A stretch of 64,000 bases of DNA from assembly GCF_040939785.1 (NCBI RefSeq), contig NZ_CP162553.1:4464001-4528000 (forward strand). Reading direction: 5' to 3'. Source of the stretch: Bradyrhizobium lupini. GTDB taxonomy: Bacteria; Pseudomonadota; Alphaproteobacteria; Rhizobiales; Xanthobacteraceae. The notes under the pieces were generated by a model. That model did no database searches and was not told where the DNA came from. It saw only the letters and a program-made list of their open reading frames with translations. Position 1 is the first letter of the stretch; each line of letters starts with the position of its first letter. A program made the translations under genes and the position numbers. Positions 54,258-63,216 of the stretch are shown piece after piece.

Positions 54258-55600
54258 ATGCGCGCGTTGAATTGTCTCGTGGCAGCATCGCTGCTCGTTG
54301 CCTCGCTTCAGACCGCAACCGCCAAGGATAGCGAACATTGGGTGGTGTCCTGGACGGGCGCGGTTCAGGGCCCATACCCCGTCGGCAATCCGTCAGCCCA
54401 GCCCGAACAGAAATTCGCGTTTCCCGAGCCTGCGGCCGGTGCGCGGGACCAGACCTTTCGCCTGATCGTGCGGCCGGATATCTGGGGCCGTCAGGCCCGC
54501 ATCCGGCTCAGCAACGCCTTCGGCACCAAACCCGTCACGTTTGACGGCGTTTACGTCGGCCTGCAGTCGGGCAGTGCCGCGTTGATCCGCGGCTCCAACA
54601 TTCCGGTTACGTTCGCCGGCACGGCTTCCGTTACGGTGTCGCCGGGGAATTCGGTCTGGAGCGATGCGATCGCGCTGCCGTTTGCAAAGCGGCCCGATGA
54701 CCTCGCCGGCCGCCGGCTTGCGGTCAGTTTTCATGTCGCCGGCCAGAGCGGCCCGATGACCTGGCACGCCAAAGCGCTGACCACCTCCTATGTCAGTGCG
54801 CCCGGCGCCGGCGCGAAGGGCGCCCTGGAAGACGAGGCTTCCTTCCCCTATGCGACTGCGTCATGGTTCTTCCTCGATGCGATCGAGATGACTGCGCCTG
54901 CCGATGCCTTCGCCATCATGGCGTTTGGGGATTCGATTACCGACGGGACCGCCTCAACCATGAATGGCGACGATCGCTGGCCCAACGTGCTGTCGCGTCG
55001 CCTGAAGGCGGTCTACGGCAACAAGGTTGCCGTAGTGAATGGCGCATCGGTGGCAACCAAATCGCAGGCCCGGCCGAATATGGTCCCGACAAACCGTACG
55101 CGGGCGGCCCCGCTTCGGGCCAGCGGCTCGAGCGTGACGTGCTGTCGCTGTCCGGCATATCGAGCCTGATCTGGCTGGAAGGTATCAACGATTTCAGCAA
55201 GAACGGCAATTTTACCGCCGACCAAGTCATCGCCGCGATGAAGGATGGCGTCGCGAGGCTACGTGCGAAATGGCCGCAAGCCCGGATCATCGGCGCCACC
55301 GTCGTTTCGGCATTGGGTAGCACCAGCGCGGCACATGGTTTTCCCGAGCAGGATGACAAGCGCAAGGCGCTCAACGCATTCATCCGTAGCTCGGGGACAT
55401 TCGACGGTGTAATCGATTTTGATCGGGCGACGCTCGATCCGGCCTCGGGTGGCCTCAAGCCGGAGTTCGTTCCCGAAAGCACGACTGGTGGCGCCGGCGA
55501 CAAGCTTCATCCCAACCGCACCGGATATCTGGCGATGGGACAGGCCATCGACCTCGATCTGTTCAAGCCGGGAAAGATTAGTCGTAGCGCGAAGCAGTAG
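54258..55600 (+). pseudogene. secreted SGNH/GDSL esterase (XynE-like), one frameshift
   Basis: About 447 residues after repair. The signal peptide is residues 1-22 (ending ATA). A beta-sandwich region leads to the SGNH hydrolase: block I IMAFGDSITDGTAS, block II GGNQIAG, block III WLEGINDF, block V DKLHPNRTGY. The break is near 55043: AATGGCGCATC should be AATGGCGGCATC. Members deacetylate or deesterify plant cell-wall polymers such as acetylxylan. Exported and single-copy here. Confidence 0.84.
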
Positions 55601-55790
55601 GATGGATTCAGAGTCTCCTCTCCCCATTCATCGCCCTCAGCTGTCGTAACTCCCTCCATGCGGGTTACGAGCTGAACTCACGGCCGCTTCGCCGGATCGT
55701 GATGACTGGCTGGGAATGCCGAGCCGCAAACTCCGCTCTCTCTCCATGTCGGCCGCACGATGATGCGGTCGCCCAGGCAGGAGAGATATC

Positions 55791-56018
55791 ATGATCAAGT
55801 CCAGGCTGTTCATTGCCGGTATCGCCATCTCGACCACGCTCGCGACGCCCGCGTTCGCGCGGTGGCAATGGCAGTCGCAGGAGCCGGCAGCATACGCCTC
55901 GATGTATCCGAACGGTGATCGCAACGTCTCGAATCCCACGACGCGGGAGACGATGGCCTTCGTCCCCTCGCCGAAATCACCGAGCCCAACGGTGATGCGC
56001 GCGACCAAGGGCAAATAG
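55791..56018 (+). CDS. small secreted protein of unknown function
   Basis: A 75-residue protein with a signal peptide (residues 1-24, ending AFA) and a 51-residue mature part rich in Pro, Ser and Trp (RWQWQSQEPAAYASMYPNG). No cysteine or recognisable fold. AGGAGAG precedes the ATG. It stands alone between the SGNH esterase and the porin. It may be a minor envelope component. Confidence 0.6.
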   Translation: MIKSRLFIAGIAISTTLATPAFARWQWQSQEPAAYASMYPNGDRNVSNPTTRETMAFVPSPKSPSPTVMRATKGK

Positions 56019-56317
56019 CCGCCATCCACCACTTGGCCGTCGCGAACTGGGCCCGGTCATGTCCCGGCCGGGCCCAATGCGCGTTGCCTTGAACGAGGCC
56101 TTGAAAAGTTGCCTTGGACAATCGCGACAGTCGCGCGTGCGGATCGACAGCCAACGAAAATATTCCAAACAGGATCGTCAGGAAAACGTGATGCAGAAGA
56201 TGCACGGCGCCGCGAATAACCGCAGCCGCATTCAAATCACTCCACACCAGGGAAGCATGCATGCGCCGGAGATGGCGCGCGGAATCCAATCCGCTTCCCA
56301 AATGGAGGAAGCTTCAA

Positions 56318-57886
56318 GTGCGGATCATCAATTGCGGACTGATGCTGGGTATTCTCGCTGCCTGTTCAGGGCAGGCGCATGCCGACGACAATGTCACAAC
56401 TGAAATCCACTCGCTGAAGGCGAAGCTGAAGGAGCTCCAGCAGCGCGTGGACTCCGAGGCGCGCAAGACGCGACAGGGTGAAGCGCAGGCGAAGGCCGTT
56501 CAGTTACCAGCAAGTTACAAGGCGCTCGCCGCCGATCCATGTGCGGCCGGCAAGGTCTGCTACAAGGGCGTGACGTTGACCTTCGGTGGCTGGGTCGATC
56601 TCACCGGCGTCTACCGCTCGCGCAATCTCGCTTCCGATACCGGCTCGGTCTACAACTTCATCCCCTATCAGCAGAGCCGCAACTTCAACATCCCGGAAAC
56701 GCGCTTCTCGGCACGTCAGAGCAGGTTCTCGGTGCTGGCCGAGGGCAATGCCGATGCCGACACGCACCTCGCGGGTTATGGCGAGATCGATTTCGAAGGT
56801 GCGGCTCAGACGGCGAGCTCGGTTGCGACCAACTCGTTCAATCCGCGCATGCGGCAGCTCAGCCTGGAACTGGACCGCAGTGATCTCGGTCTTCACTTCC
56901 TCGCCGGGCAATCCTGGTCGCTGAACGCGCCGACCAAGTCCGGCATCGATCCTCGTGGCGTCGATGCGCCCGGCGTGATCGACTTCGAATCCGTTCCGGG
57001 ATTTCTTGCGGCACGGCAGCCCGGGCTGCGCGTCTGGCAGGACATCGGACCAGAGTTCAAGCTGGCTGCGTCGGTCGAGAATGCCCAGACAGCGTTCTTC
57101 GGCGGCAATGTCCCGGCCGTCGGCACACCCGCCATCGGACCGCAGGGCGTGCTGAACCCCAACCTTCAGGTCAATCTGACCGGTCCCGGCGGCAGCTTCT
57201 TCAACAACCTCAACAACGTCGGCCTGAATCAGGTGCCCGACGTCACGGTCAAGGCCGCCTGGGACCCAAGGCTCGGGCCTTATAAGTTGCATGTCGAGGG
57301 GTGGGCGCTCTACCGCCAGTTGTCCGACCGCTTCAACAACGCCAACCACACCTACGACACAGGAAGCTTTGGTGGACACATCTTCGCCGAGCTGATTCCG
57401 AAAACCCTCGATCTTCAGCTCTATGGCTCGCACGGCGTGCTGGGCCGCTTCACGGCAACACCGTTCCCCGACGCGGCGGTGGCGCAGGACGGCACCATCC
57501 TCCCGCTGACGATCACGGCGGCCGCCGTCGGCCTGATCTGGCACGCGACTCCCAGCCTCGATGTCTACTCCTATGCAGGCCTCGAAAAGGCCAAGGCGAA
57601 TTTCGCCAATGTTGGAACGGTGCCGTTCGGCTACGGCAATCCGCTCTACAACAACACCGGCTGCTTCACCGAAAACTCGGCGGGCGCGACCTGCAACGGC
57701 AACACCAGGGAGGTTCGGCAGATCACGGCCGGGATCTACGACACCATCTACCAAGGCAATTTCGGGACGCTCAAAGCCGGCCTGCAATATTCCTACACGC
57801 AACGGTTCGCGTTCGCCGGCGTCGGCGGCGCGCCGAAGACCGACGACAACGTCGTCATGACGCAGATCCGGTACTACCCATTCTAG
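56318..57886 (+). CDS. outer-membrane porin with N-terminal coiled coil
   Basis: A 522-residue porin of the DcaP-like/alphaproteobacterial type. The GTG at 56318 has GGAGGAAG upstream. The signal peptide ends near AHA at about residue 22; LAAC within it might act as a lipobox. A heptad coiled coil follows (TEIHSLKAKLKELQQRVDSE), then about 430 residues of beta-barrel repeats with alternating aromatic strands, ending MTQIRYYPF (terminal Phe, as Bam substrates have). It likely forms a channel for small solutes. Single gene with a hairpin repeat after it. Confidence 0.86.
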   Translation: MRIINCGLMLGILAACSGQAHADDNVTTEIHSLKAKLKELQQRVDSEARKTRQGEAQAKAVQLPASYKALAADPCAAGKVCYKGVTLTFGGWVDLTGVYRSRNLASDTGSVYNFIPYQQSRNFNIPETRFSARQSRFSVLAEGNADADTHLAGYGEIDFEGAAQTASSVATNSFNPRMRQLSLELDRSDLGLHFLAGQSWSLNAPTKSGIDPRGVDAPGVIDFESVPGFLAARQPGLRVWQDIGPEFKLAASVENAQTAFFGGNVPAVGTPAIGPQGVLNPNLQVNLTGPGGSFFNNLNNVGLNQVPDVTVKAAWDPRLGPYKLHVEGWALYRQLSDRFNNANHTYDTGSFGGHIFAELIPKTLDLQLYGSHGVLGRFTATPFPDAAVAQDGTILPLTITAAAVGLIWHATPSLDVYSYAGLEKAKANFANVGTVPFGYGNPLYNNTGCFTENSAGATCNGNTREVRQITAGIYDTIYQGNFGTLKAGLQYSYTQRFAFAGVGGAPKTDDNVVMTQIRYYPF

Positions 57887-57906
57887 TCACGGAGCCACGC
57901 AGGCTC

Positions 57907-58004
57907 GTAGCCCGGATGGAGCGAAGCGCGATCCGGGAATCCTGCCTCAAGCGACGGAAGTCCCGGATTACGCTTGCGCTCCATCCGGGCCACTTCGGTG
58001 CTAC
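57907..58004. repeat. inverted repeat element overlapping the tyrA stop
   Basis: Left arm GTAGCCCGGATGGAGCG... (57907-57938) pairs with ...CGCTCCATCCGGGC (57961-57990) and the outer GTAG/CTAC close it. The arms differ at a few places. The CTAC at 58001-58004 contains the tyrA stop (TAG on the minus strand). It is the GTAGCCCGGATGGAGCG repeat seen widely in bacteria. Confidence 0.75.
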
Positions 58005-58939
58005 GGCTTGTTGCCGAGCTGCGCATGCGGCCGGCCGAAATCGGGCGCGGCCGAATCCTGGCCGATTTCGACAATGCCGCGGCGGATGGCGCGGGTGCGG
58101 GTGAAGTGGTCGAACAGCGCCTCGCCATCGCCGCGGCGGATCGCGCGGGTGAGCTTTGCCAGATCCTCAGTGAAGGTGCCGAGCATCTCCAGCACGGCTT
58201 CCTTGTTGGCGAGGAAGACGTCGCGCCACATCGTCGGATCGGAGGCGGCGATGCGCGTGAAGTCGCGAAAGCCGCCGGCGGAGAACTTGATGACCTCTGA
58301 CTCCGTCACCTGCGCCAGCTCGTCGGCGGTGCCGACGATGGTGTAGGCGATCAGATGCGGCAGATGGCTGGTGATCGCGAGCACGAGATCATGATGATCC
58401 GGCGTCATGATCTCGACCTTGGCACCCATCGCCGCCCAGAACGCGCGCAGGCGATCGGTGGCAGCCGCATCAACGCCCTCCGGCGGGGTGAGGATGCACC
58501 AGCGGTTGATGAAGAGCTCGGCGAAGCCGGAATCGGGACCCGAATGCTCGGTGCCTGCGACGGGATGCGCCGGCACGAAATGGACGCCTTCCGGCAGGTG
58601 CGGCGCCATATCCCTGACGATGGCGCCCTTGACCGAGCCGACGTCGGAGATGATCGCGCCGGGTTTGAGATGCGCGGAGATCTCCTGCGCCACCGGGCCG
58701 CAGGCGCCGACGGGAATGCAGAGGATGACGAGATCGGCGTCCTTCACGGCTTCCGCATTGGTCGCGACGACCTGATCGACGATGCCGAGCTCCATCACGC
58801 GTGCGCGCGTCTTCTCCGAGCGCGCGGTGGTGACGATCTCGGAAGCCAGGCCCTGGAGCTTCGCGGCGCGTGCGATCGAGCCCCCGATCAGGCCGAAGCC
58901 GATCAGCGCGACGCGCTGGAAGTGCGGGGTCGCGCTCAT
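58001..58939 (-). CDS. tyrA: prephenate/arogenate dehydrogenase
   Basis: A 312-residue TyrA. The NAD-binding motif [21 protein letters not shown] is at the N terminus, followed by [17 protein letters not shown] and [24 protein letters not shown] with catalytic His residues. It makes 4-hydroxyphenylpyruvate or tyrosine. The ATG at 58939 overlaps the hisC stop by 4 bases; the long upstream open frame is not coding. Operon: chorismate mutase, hisC, tyrA. Confidence 0.95.
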   Translation of the reverse strand: MSATPHFQRVALIGFGLIGGSIARAAKLQGLASEIVTTARSEKTRARVMELGIVDQVVATNAEAVKDADLVILCIPVGACGPVAQEISAHLKPGAIISDVGSVKGAIVRDMAPHLPEGVHFVPAHPVAGTEHSGPDSGFAELFINRWCILTPPEGVDAAATDRLRAFWAAMGAKVEIMTPDHHDLVLAITSHLPHLIAYTIVGTADELAQVTESEVIKFSAGGFRDFTRIAASDPTMWRDVFLANKEAVLEMLGTFTEDLAKLTRAIRRGDGEALFDHFTRTRAIRRGIVEIGQDSAAPDFGRPHAQLGNKP

Positions 58940-60030
58940 CGTCCGGCCATGAAGTCGCGCAGGCCCTCGACGACGAGGCGGTTGGCCTCCTCGGTGCCGA
59001 TGGTCATGCGCAGCGAATGCGGCAGGCCGTAGTTCTTCAAGCCGCGCAGCACCAGCCCGCGCTTGGTGAGGAAGGCGTCGGCTGCGTCCGAGGTCTTGCC
59101 CTCGGTCGGGAAGTGGATCAGCACGAAATTGGCGACGCTCGGCGTCACCTTCAGCCCGAGCTTGCCGATCTCCTCGGCGAGCCAGTTGCGCCAGGTCTCG
59201 GTGAACTGCTTCGACATGGCCTGGTGCGCTGTGTCCTCGATCGCGGCAACGGCGGCGTACATGGCCGGCGTCGACACGTTGAAGGGACCCCGGATGCGGT
59301 TGACCGCGTCGATGATGTGCTCGGGGCCGAACATCCAGCCGATGCGCAGCGCCGCAAGACCATGGATCTTGGAGAAGGTGTGGGTCACCACCGTGTTTTC
59401 GGTGGTCGCGACCAGCTCGATCCCCATCTCGTAATCGTTGCGCGAGACGTAGTCGCAATAGGCTGCGTCCAGCACCAGCAGCACGTGCGAGGGCAGGCCG
59501 GCGCGCAGGCGCTTGACCTCGTCGAACGGCACATAGGTGCCGGTCGGATTGTTGGGGTTGGCGAGCCAGACCAGCTTTGTCTTCGGCGTCACCGCCTTGA
59601 GGATGGCGTCGACATCGCAGGTGAGGTTCTTCTCGGCCGCGATGACATTCTTCGCGCCGACGGCCATGGTCGCGATCGGGTAGACCAGGAAGCCGTGCGT
59701 AGTCGAGATCGCCTCGTCACCGTGGCTGAGATAGGTGTGGGCGAGCAGGTTGAGGATCTCGTCCGAGCCGGCGCCGCAGATGATGCGGTTGGGATCGAGC
59801 CCGAAGGTGCGCCCGATTGCTTCGCGCAGCACGCGCGAGGTTCCTTCCGGATAGTCTTCCAGATGATCCGCCACCTGCTTGAACGCCTCGATCGCCTTCG
59901 GCGAGGGCCCGAACGGCGTCTCGTTGGCCGAGAGCTTGAACACCTTGCGGCCGGGCTCTGCCACCGGGGTCTTGCCGGGCGTATAGGGCGCAATATCGAG
60001 AATGCCGGGATTCGGCACGGGGCGGGACAT
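58936..60030 (-). CDS. hisC: histidinol-phosphate aminotransferase
   Basis: A 364-residue fold-I PLP aminotransferase. It has [16 protein letters not shown] (N terminus), [21 protein letters not shown], and the PLP Lys in [16 protein letters not shown], with the RMTIG C-terminal arginine. HisC enzymes also act on aromatic keto acids, and its place between chorismate mutase and tyrA suggests a role in Phe/Tyr synthesis too. ATG at 60030 with GGAG upstream; an in-frame TTG two codons earlier is less likely. Confidence 0.94.
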   Translation of the reverse strand: MSRPVPNPGILDIAPYTPGKTPVAEPGRKVFKLSANETPFGPSPKAIEAFKQVADHLEDYPEGTSRVLREAIGRTFGLDPNRIICGAGSDEILNLLAHTYLSHGDEAISTTHGFLVYPIATMAVGAKNVIAAEKNLTCDVDAILKAVTPKTKLVWLANPNNPTGTYVPFDEVKRLRAGLPSHVLLVLDAAYCDYVSRNDYEMGIELVATTENTVVTHTFSKIHGLAALRIGWMFGPEHIIDAVNRIRGPFNVSTPAMYAAVAAIEDTAHQAMSKQFTETWRNWLAEEIGKLGLKVTPSVANFVLIHFPTEGKTSDAADAFLTKRGLVLRGLKNYGLPHSLRMTIGTEEANRLVVEGLRDFMAGR

Positions 60031-60064
60031 CTTCAACTCCGGACTGGCTTAAGCGGTTCGCGAC

Positions 60065-60913
60065 TTACGATTTCGACCCGGTCGGGGGCACCGTATAGCG
60101 CGTTGCGTGGCTGCCGACGAGGGCCGTGGAGCGCACCGAGGCCCCCGCTTCGATCAGGGCAGCCTTGATCTTGTCGATGCTGCTTGTCGCGGTGACCGAG
60201 ACCAGCAGCGCGGCGCCGTCGAAGGCGGTGTCGGGCACCGCCACGATCTCGGCGAGCGGCGACAGGGCGCGCGCGACCTCCGCATTCCACCCAGAGACGC
60301 GTACGCTGAAGGTCTCGACCTCCGTCACCAGCGCGCTGTCGGCGACGCGCGACACCGCGAACACGGGCAACGCCGCCGGATGGTCGGCGCGCTCGACGAA
60401 GGGCAGCCGCGCGATGATCTTTGGCGCGCCAGCTTCTTCCAGCGACAGCCACCACGGCGTGCGGCTCGAGGTCGCCGAGACCAGCGCCAGATCGCCCTTG
60501 GACTTCGCGACGGCCTCGACCGCCGCCTGCGCGCTGAAATGCGCGACGTAAGGCACGGTGAAGCCGAAATGGAATCGCGCGGAATCGCGCATAGCCGGCT
60601 CGCTCGCCGAGATGTCGGCGTGGACCGAGAACGGGGCCTGGACATAGGTGAAGGTCGCGATGATGACGCGCCAGATGCTCTCGACCGTGTCGAGCGGCAG
60701 GATGCCGCGATGACGCTGCACGAGGTCGCGCATCATGGAGGCCTCGCGTGCCGGGCGGAACGCCGAGCCGACCTCCTGGGTCTGCTTCACCTGGATCAGG
60801 CGGTCGATGATGTCGCCGCGTTGCATCAGCAGGCGATGCATGCCTTCGTCGATCGCGTCGATCTCCTTACGCAATTCCTGGAGTGATGGTGGCGCGGGCG
60901 GACGTTGGGACAT
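60065..60913 (-). CDS. chorismate mutase with degenerate prephenate-dehydratase-like C-terminal region
   Basis: A 282-residue protein. Residues about 12-100 form an AroQ-type chorismate mutase (LQELRKEIDAIDEGMHRLLMQRGDIIDRLIQVK, FRPAREASMMRDLVQRH). The remaining 180 residues weakly resemble a prephenate dehydratase/ACT layout but lack its catalytic Thr-Arg-Phe motif. It makes prephenate for hisC and tyrA downstream. ATG at 60913; an upstream extension was rejected. Confidence 0.87.
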   Translation of the reverse strand: MSQRPPAPPSLQELRKEIDAIDEGMHRLLMQRGDIIDRLIQVKQTQEVGSAFRPAREASMMRDLVQRHRGILPLDTVESIWRVIIATFTYVQAPFSVHADISASEPAMRDSARFHFGFTVPYVAHFSAQAAVEAVAKSKGDLALVSATSSRTPWWLSLEEAGAPKIIARLPFVERADHPAALPVFAVSRVADSALVTEVETFSVRVSGWNAEVARALSPLAEIVAVPDTAFDGAALLVSVTATSSIDKIKAALIEAGASVRSTALVGSHATRYTVPPTGSKS

Positions 60914-61126
60914 GTCTGACGGGTGCTGCTGAGAGGCGTTCCAATGCGGATCAGTCGAGCCGTCACCGCTGTGATGGATATCCTGATTAGGCAGTCGGGG
61001 CTGCGAAAGCAAAGAGAAATGCAAAGAGAAATCGGGCCCTTTCCGCCCGTGGCGCGACAGGCGAATTTGGCTGATCCGGGCCGTGACTTGACGAAAACCG
61101 TCCAAGACGGTAGTTTTTACCCGTTC

Positions 61127-61186
61127 CGTGGTCATTTGAGCCGGCCGGCTTGCAGCCACGTTAAAAAACTCGCTAAACAGGCCGGG
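61127..61186 (+). promoter_or_regulatory. SAM-II riboswitch aptamer upstream of metX
   Basis: The sequence matches the SAM-II (metA motif) consensus: stem P1 CGTGG (61127-61131) with CCACG (61156-61160), the conserved GTTAAAAAA region, and GCTAAA at 61172-61177. Pseudoknot stem P2 pairs CCGGCC (61141-61146) with GGCCGG (61180-61185). S-adenosylmethionine should stabilise P2. The aptamer lies about 100 bases upstream of metX and is followed by a terminator (61199). Confidence 0.9.
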
Positions 61187-61198
61187 GACGCTTTCGAT

Positions 61199-61231
61199 CC
61201 CGGCCGAACCTATCGTTCAGGCCGGGTTTTT
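61199..61231 (+). terminator. attenuator terminator between SAM-II aptamer and metX
   Basis: CCCGGCC (61199-61205) pairs with GGCCGGG (61220-61226), extended by GAA with TTC, and is followed by TTTTT. The same CCCGGCC can pair with the aptamer's GGCCGGG (61180-61186), giving a mutually exclusive antiterminator. SAM binding would free CCCGGCC for the terminator. Confidence 0.85.
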
Positions 61232-61287
61232 CATGGCCTGATGTCAATGCGGTCACTTCTACGATCGCAAACGAGGTCGATGGTCAG

Positions 61288-62490
61288 ATGGTTGGCGTCC
61301 AGTCCATTCCGAGTCCCGCGATCACCGCCGACGAGCGGTCGCACGAGGTGGATCATCCGAGTTCGCACGTCGCGCAGTTCGGCTCGGAGCAGCCGCTGCG
61401 GCTCGACTGCGGGGTCGATCTCAGCCCGTTCCAGATCGCCTACCAGACCTACGGCGAGCTGAATGCCGATCGCTCCAACGCGATCCTGATCTGCCATGCG
61501 CTGACCGGCGACCAGCACGTCGCCAACGTGCACCCTGTCACCGGCAAGCCCGGCTGGTGGGAGACCTTGGTCGGCCCCGGCCGGCCGCTCGATCCCAACG
61601 AATATTTTATCATCTGCTCCAACGTGATCGGCGGCTGCATGGGCTCGACCGGCCCGGCCTCGATCAATCCCGCGACCGGCAAGGTTTGGGGGCTCGATTT
61701 CCCCGTCATCACCATCCCCGACATGGTGCGCGCGCAGGCGATGCTGATCGACCGGCTCGGCATCGACACGCTGTTCGCGGTCGTCGGCGGCTCGATGGGC
61801 GGCATGCAAGTGCTGCAATGGACTGCGGCGTATCCGAGTCGCGTGTTCTCCGCGCTGGCGATTGCCTGCTCGACACGACACTCGGCGCAGAACATCGCGT
61901 TCCACGAGCTTGGCCGTCAGGCGGTGATGGCCGACCCCGACTGGCACCATGGCGGCTATGCCGATCGAGGCATCCATCCGCATCGTGGCCTCGCTGTCGC
62001 CCGGATGGCGGCGCACATCACCTATCTCTCCGACGCCGCGCTGCATCGAAAATTCGGGCGGCGCATGCAGGACCGCGAGCTGCCGACTTTCTCTTTCGAC
62101 GCCGACTTCCAGGTTGAGTCCTATCTGCGCTACCAGGGCTCGTCCTTCGTCGAGCGCTTCGACGCCAACTCCTATCTCTATCTGACCCGCGCGATGGACT
62201 ATTTCGACATCGCCGCCGACCACGGCGGTGTGCTGGCGAAGGCGTTCGCGGGAATCCAGACCCGCTTCTGCGTGGTCTCCTTCACCAGCGACTGGCTGTT
62301 CCCGACCTCGGAATCGCGCGCGCTGGTGCACGCGCTGAATGCGTCGAGCGCGCGGGTGTCGTTCGCCGAAATCGAGACCGATCGCGGTCACGACGCCTTC
62401 CTGCTCGACGTGCCCGAATTCCTTGATATCTCCCGCGCCTTCCTGCAATCGGCAGGCAAGGCGCGCGGGCTCACCGCCAATAATGCTTAA
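61288..62490 (+). CDS. metX: homoserine O-acetyltransferase
   Basis: A 400-residue alpha/beta hydrolase-fold MetX. It has the [17 protein letters not shown] block, the Ser nucleophile in [14 protein letters not shown], Asp in TSDWLFP and His in [10 protein letters not shown]. It activates homoserine for methionine synthesis, using acetyl-CoA (possibly succinyl-CoA). Start ATG 61288 with GAGG upstream. It is controlled by the SAM-II element and is followed by metW after 12 bases. Confidence 0.95.
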   Translation: MVGVQSIPSPAITADERSHEVDHPSSHVAQFGSEQPLRLDCGVDLSPFQIAYQTYGELNADRSNAILICHALTGDQHVANVHPVTGKPGWWETLVGPGRPLDPNEYFIICSNVIGGCMGSTGPASINPATGKVWGLDFPVITIPDMVRAQAMLIDRLGIDTLFAVVGGSMGGMQVLQWTAAYPSRVFSALAIACSTRHSAQNIAFHELGRQAVMADPDWHHGGYADRGIHPHRGLAVARMAAHITYLSDAALHRKFGRRMQDRELPTFSFDADFQVESYLRYQGSSFVERFDANSYLYLTRAMDYFDIAADHGGVLAKAFAGIQTRFCVVSFTSDWLFPTSESRALVHALNASSARVSFAEIETDRGHDAFLLDVPEFLDISRAFLQSAGKARGLTANNA

Positions 62491-62502
62491 GGACGGCTAG
62501 TC

Positions 62503-63165
62503 ATGTCTGTACAGGAAGCGTTGCCGCTGGGCGGCCTTGCGACCGGGCAGCCCGGTGATTTTCGCGCGGACCATGTGCTGGTGGCCAACATGGTCAAGCC
62601 GGGCTCGAAGGTGCTCGACGTCGGCTGCGGCGAGGGCGACCTGCTCCAACTGCTGGAAACCCGCGGCGTCGACGGCCGCGGCATCGAGCTGTCGCGCGAG
62701 GGCGTCAACCGCTGCGTCGCCAAGGGTCTTGCGGTGGTGCAGGGCGATGCCGACACCGACCTCGTGAATTATCCGGATGACGCCTTCGACTACGTGATCC
62801 TGTCGCAGACGTTGCAGGCGACGCGGCAGCCGAAAGTGGTGCTGGAGAATTTGCTGCGCATCGGCCGCCGCGCCATCGTGTCGTTCCCGAATTTCGGCTT
62901 CTGGAAGATGCGGCTCCAGCTCCTGATCGGCGGCCACATGCCGCGCACGGAGAACCTGCCGGCAAGCTGGTATGACACCGCCAACATCCATTTCTGCACC
63001 ATCAAGGATTTCGTCGAGCTCTGCGACGCGATCGACGTCAAGATGGAACGTGCCGAGGCGCTCGACCTCTACGGCCGTCCGCTGCGGCTGCGGATGCCCT
63101 GGTGGGTGTGGAATCTGTTCGGCGAGCAGGGCGTGTTTCTGCTGACGCGGGGCGGCAGGACGTAG
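62503..63165 (+). CDS. metW: methionine biosynthesis protein MetW
   Basis: A 220-residue MetW, methyltransferase-like. The SAM-binding motif is VLDVGCGEGDLLQLLETRGVDGRGIELS, and the C-terminal region has WYDTANIHFCTIKDFVELC. It acts with MetX in homoserine acylation in many bacteria, though its exact mechanism is unsettled. It is cotranscribed with metX and therefore also under the SAM-II attenuator. Confidence 0.94.
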   Translation: MSVQEALPLGGLATGQPGDFRADHVLVANMVKPGSKVLDVGCGEGDLLQLLETRGVDGRGIELSREGVNRCVAKGLAVVQGDADTDLVNYPDDAFDYVILSQTLQATRQPKVVLENLLRIGRRAIVSFPNFGFWKMRLQLLIGGHMPRTENLPASWYDTANIHFCTIKDFVELCDAIDVKMERAEALDLYGRPLRLRMPWWVWNLFGEQGVFLLTRGGRT

Positions 63166-63216
63166 GCCGGCCCGTTACCCCATCTACGCGACCCAGTACC
63201 TGGTGACGCCTTCGCG

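Noticed and set aside
58940..59458. Upstream extension of the tyrA frame
   Set aside because: The added residues are Arg/His-rich and lie wholly within hisC; TyrA homologues begin at the NAD-binding motif following ATG 58939.
60914..61159. Longer N terminus for the chorismate mutase
   Set aside because: The extension lacks similarity and overlaps the metX leader region; ATG 60913 directly precedes the conserved domain.
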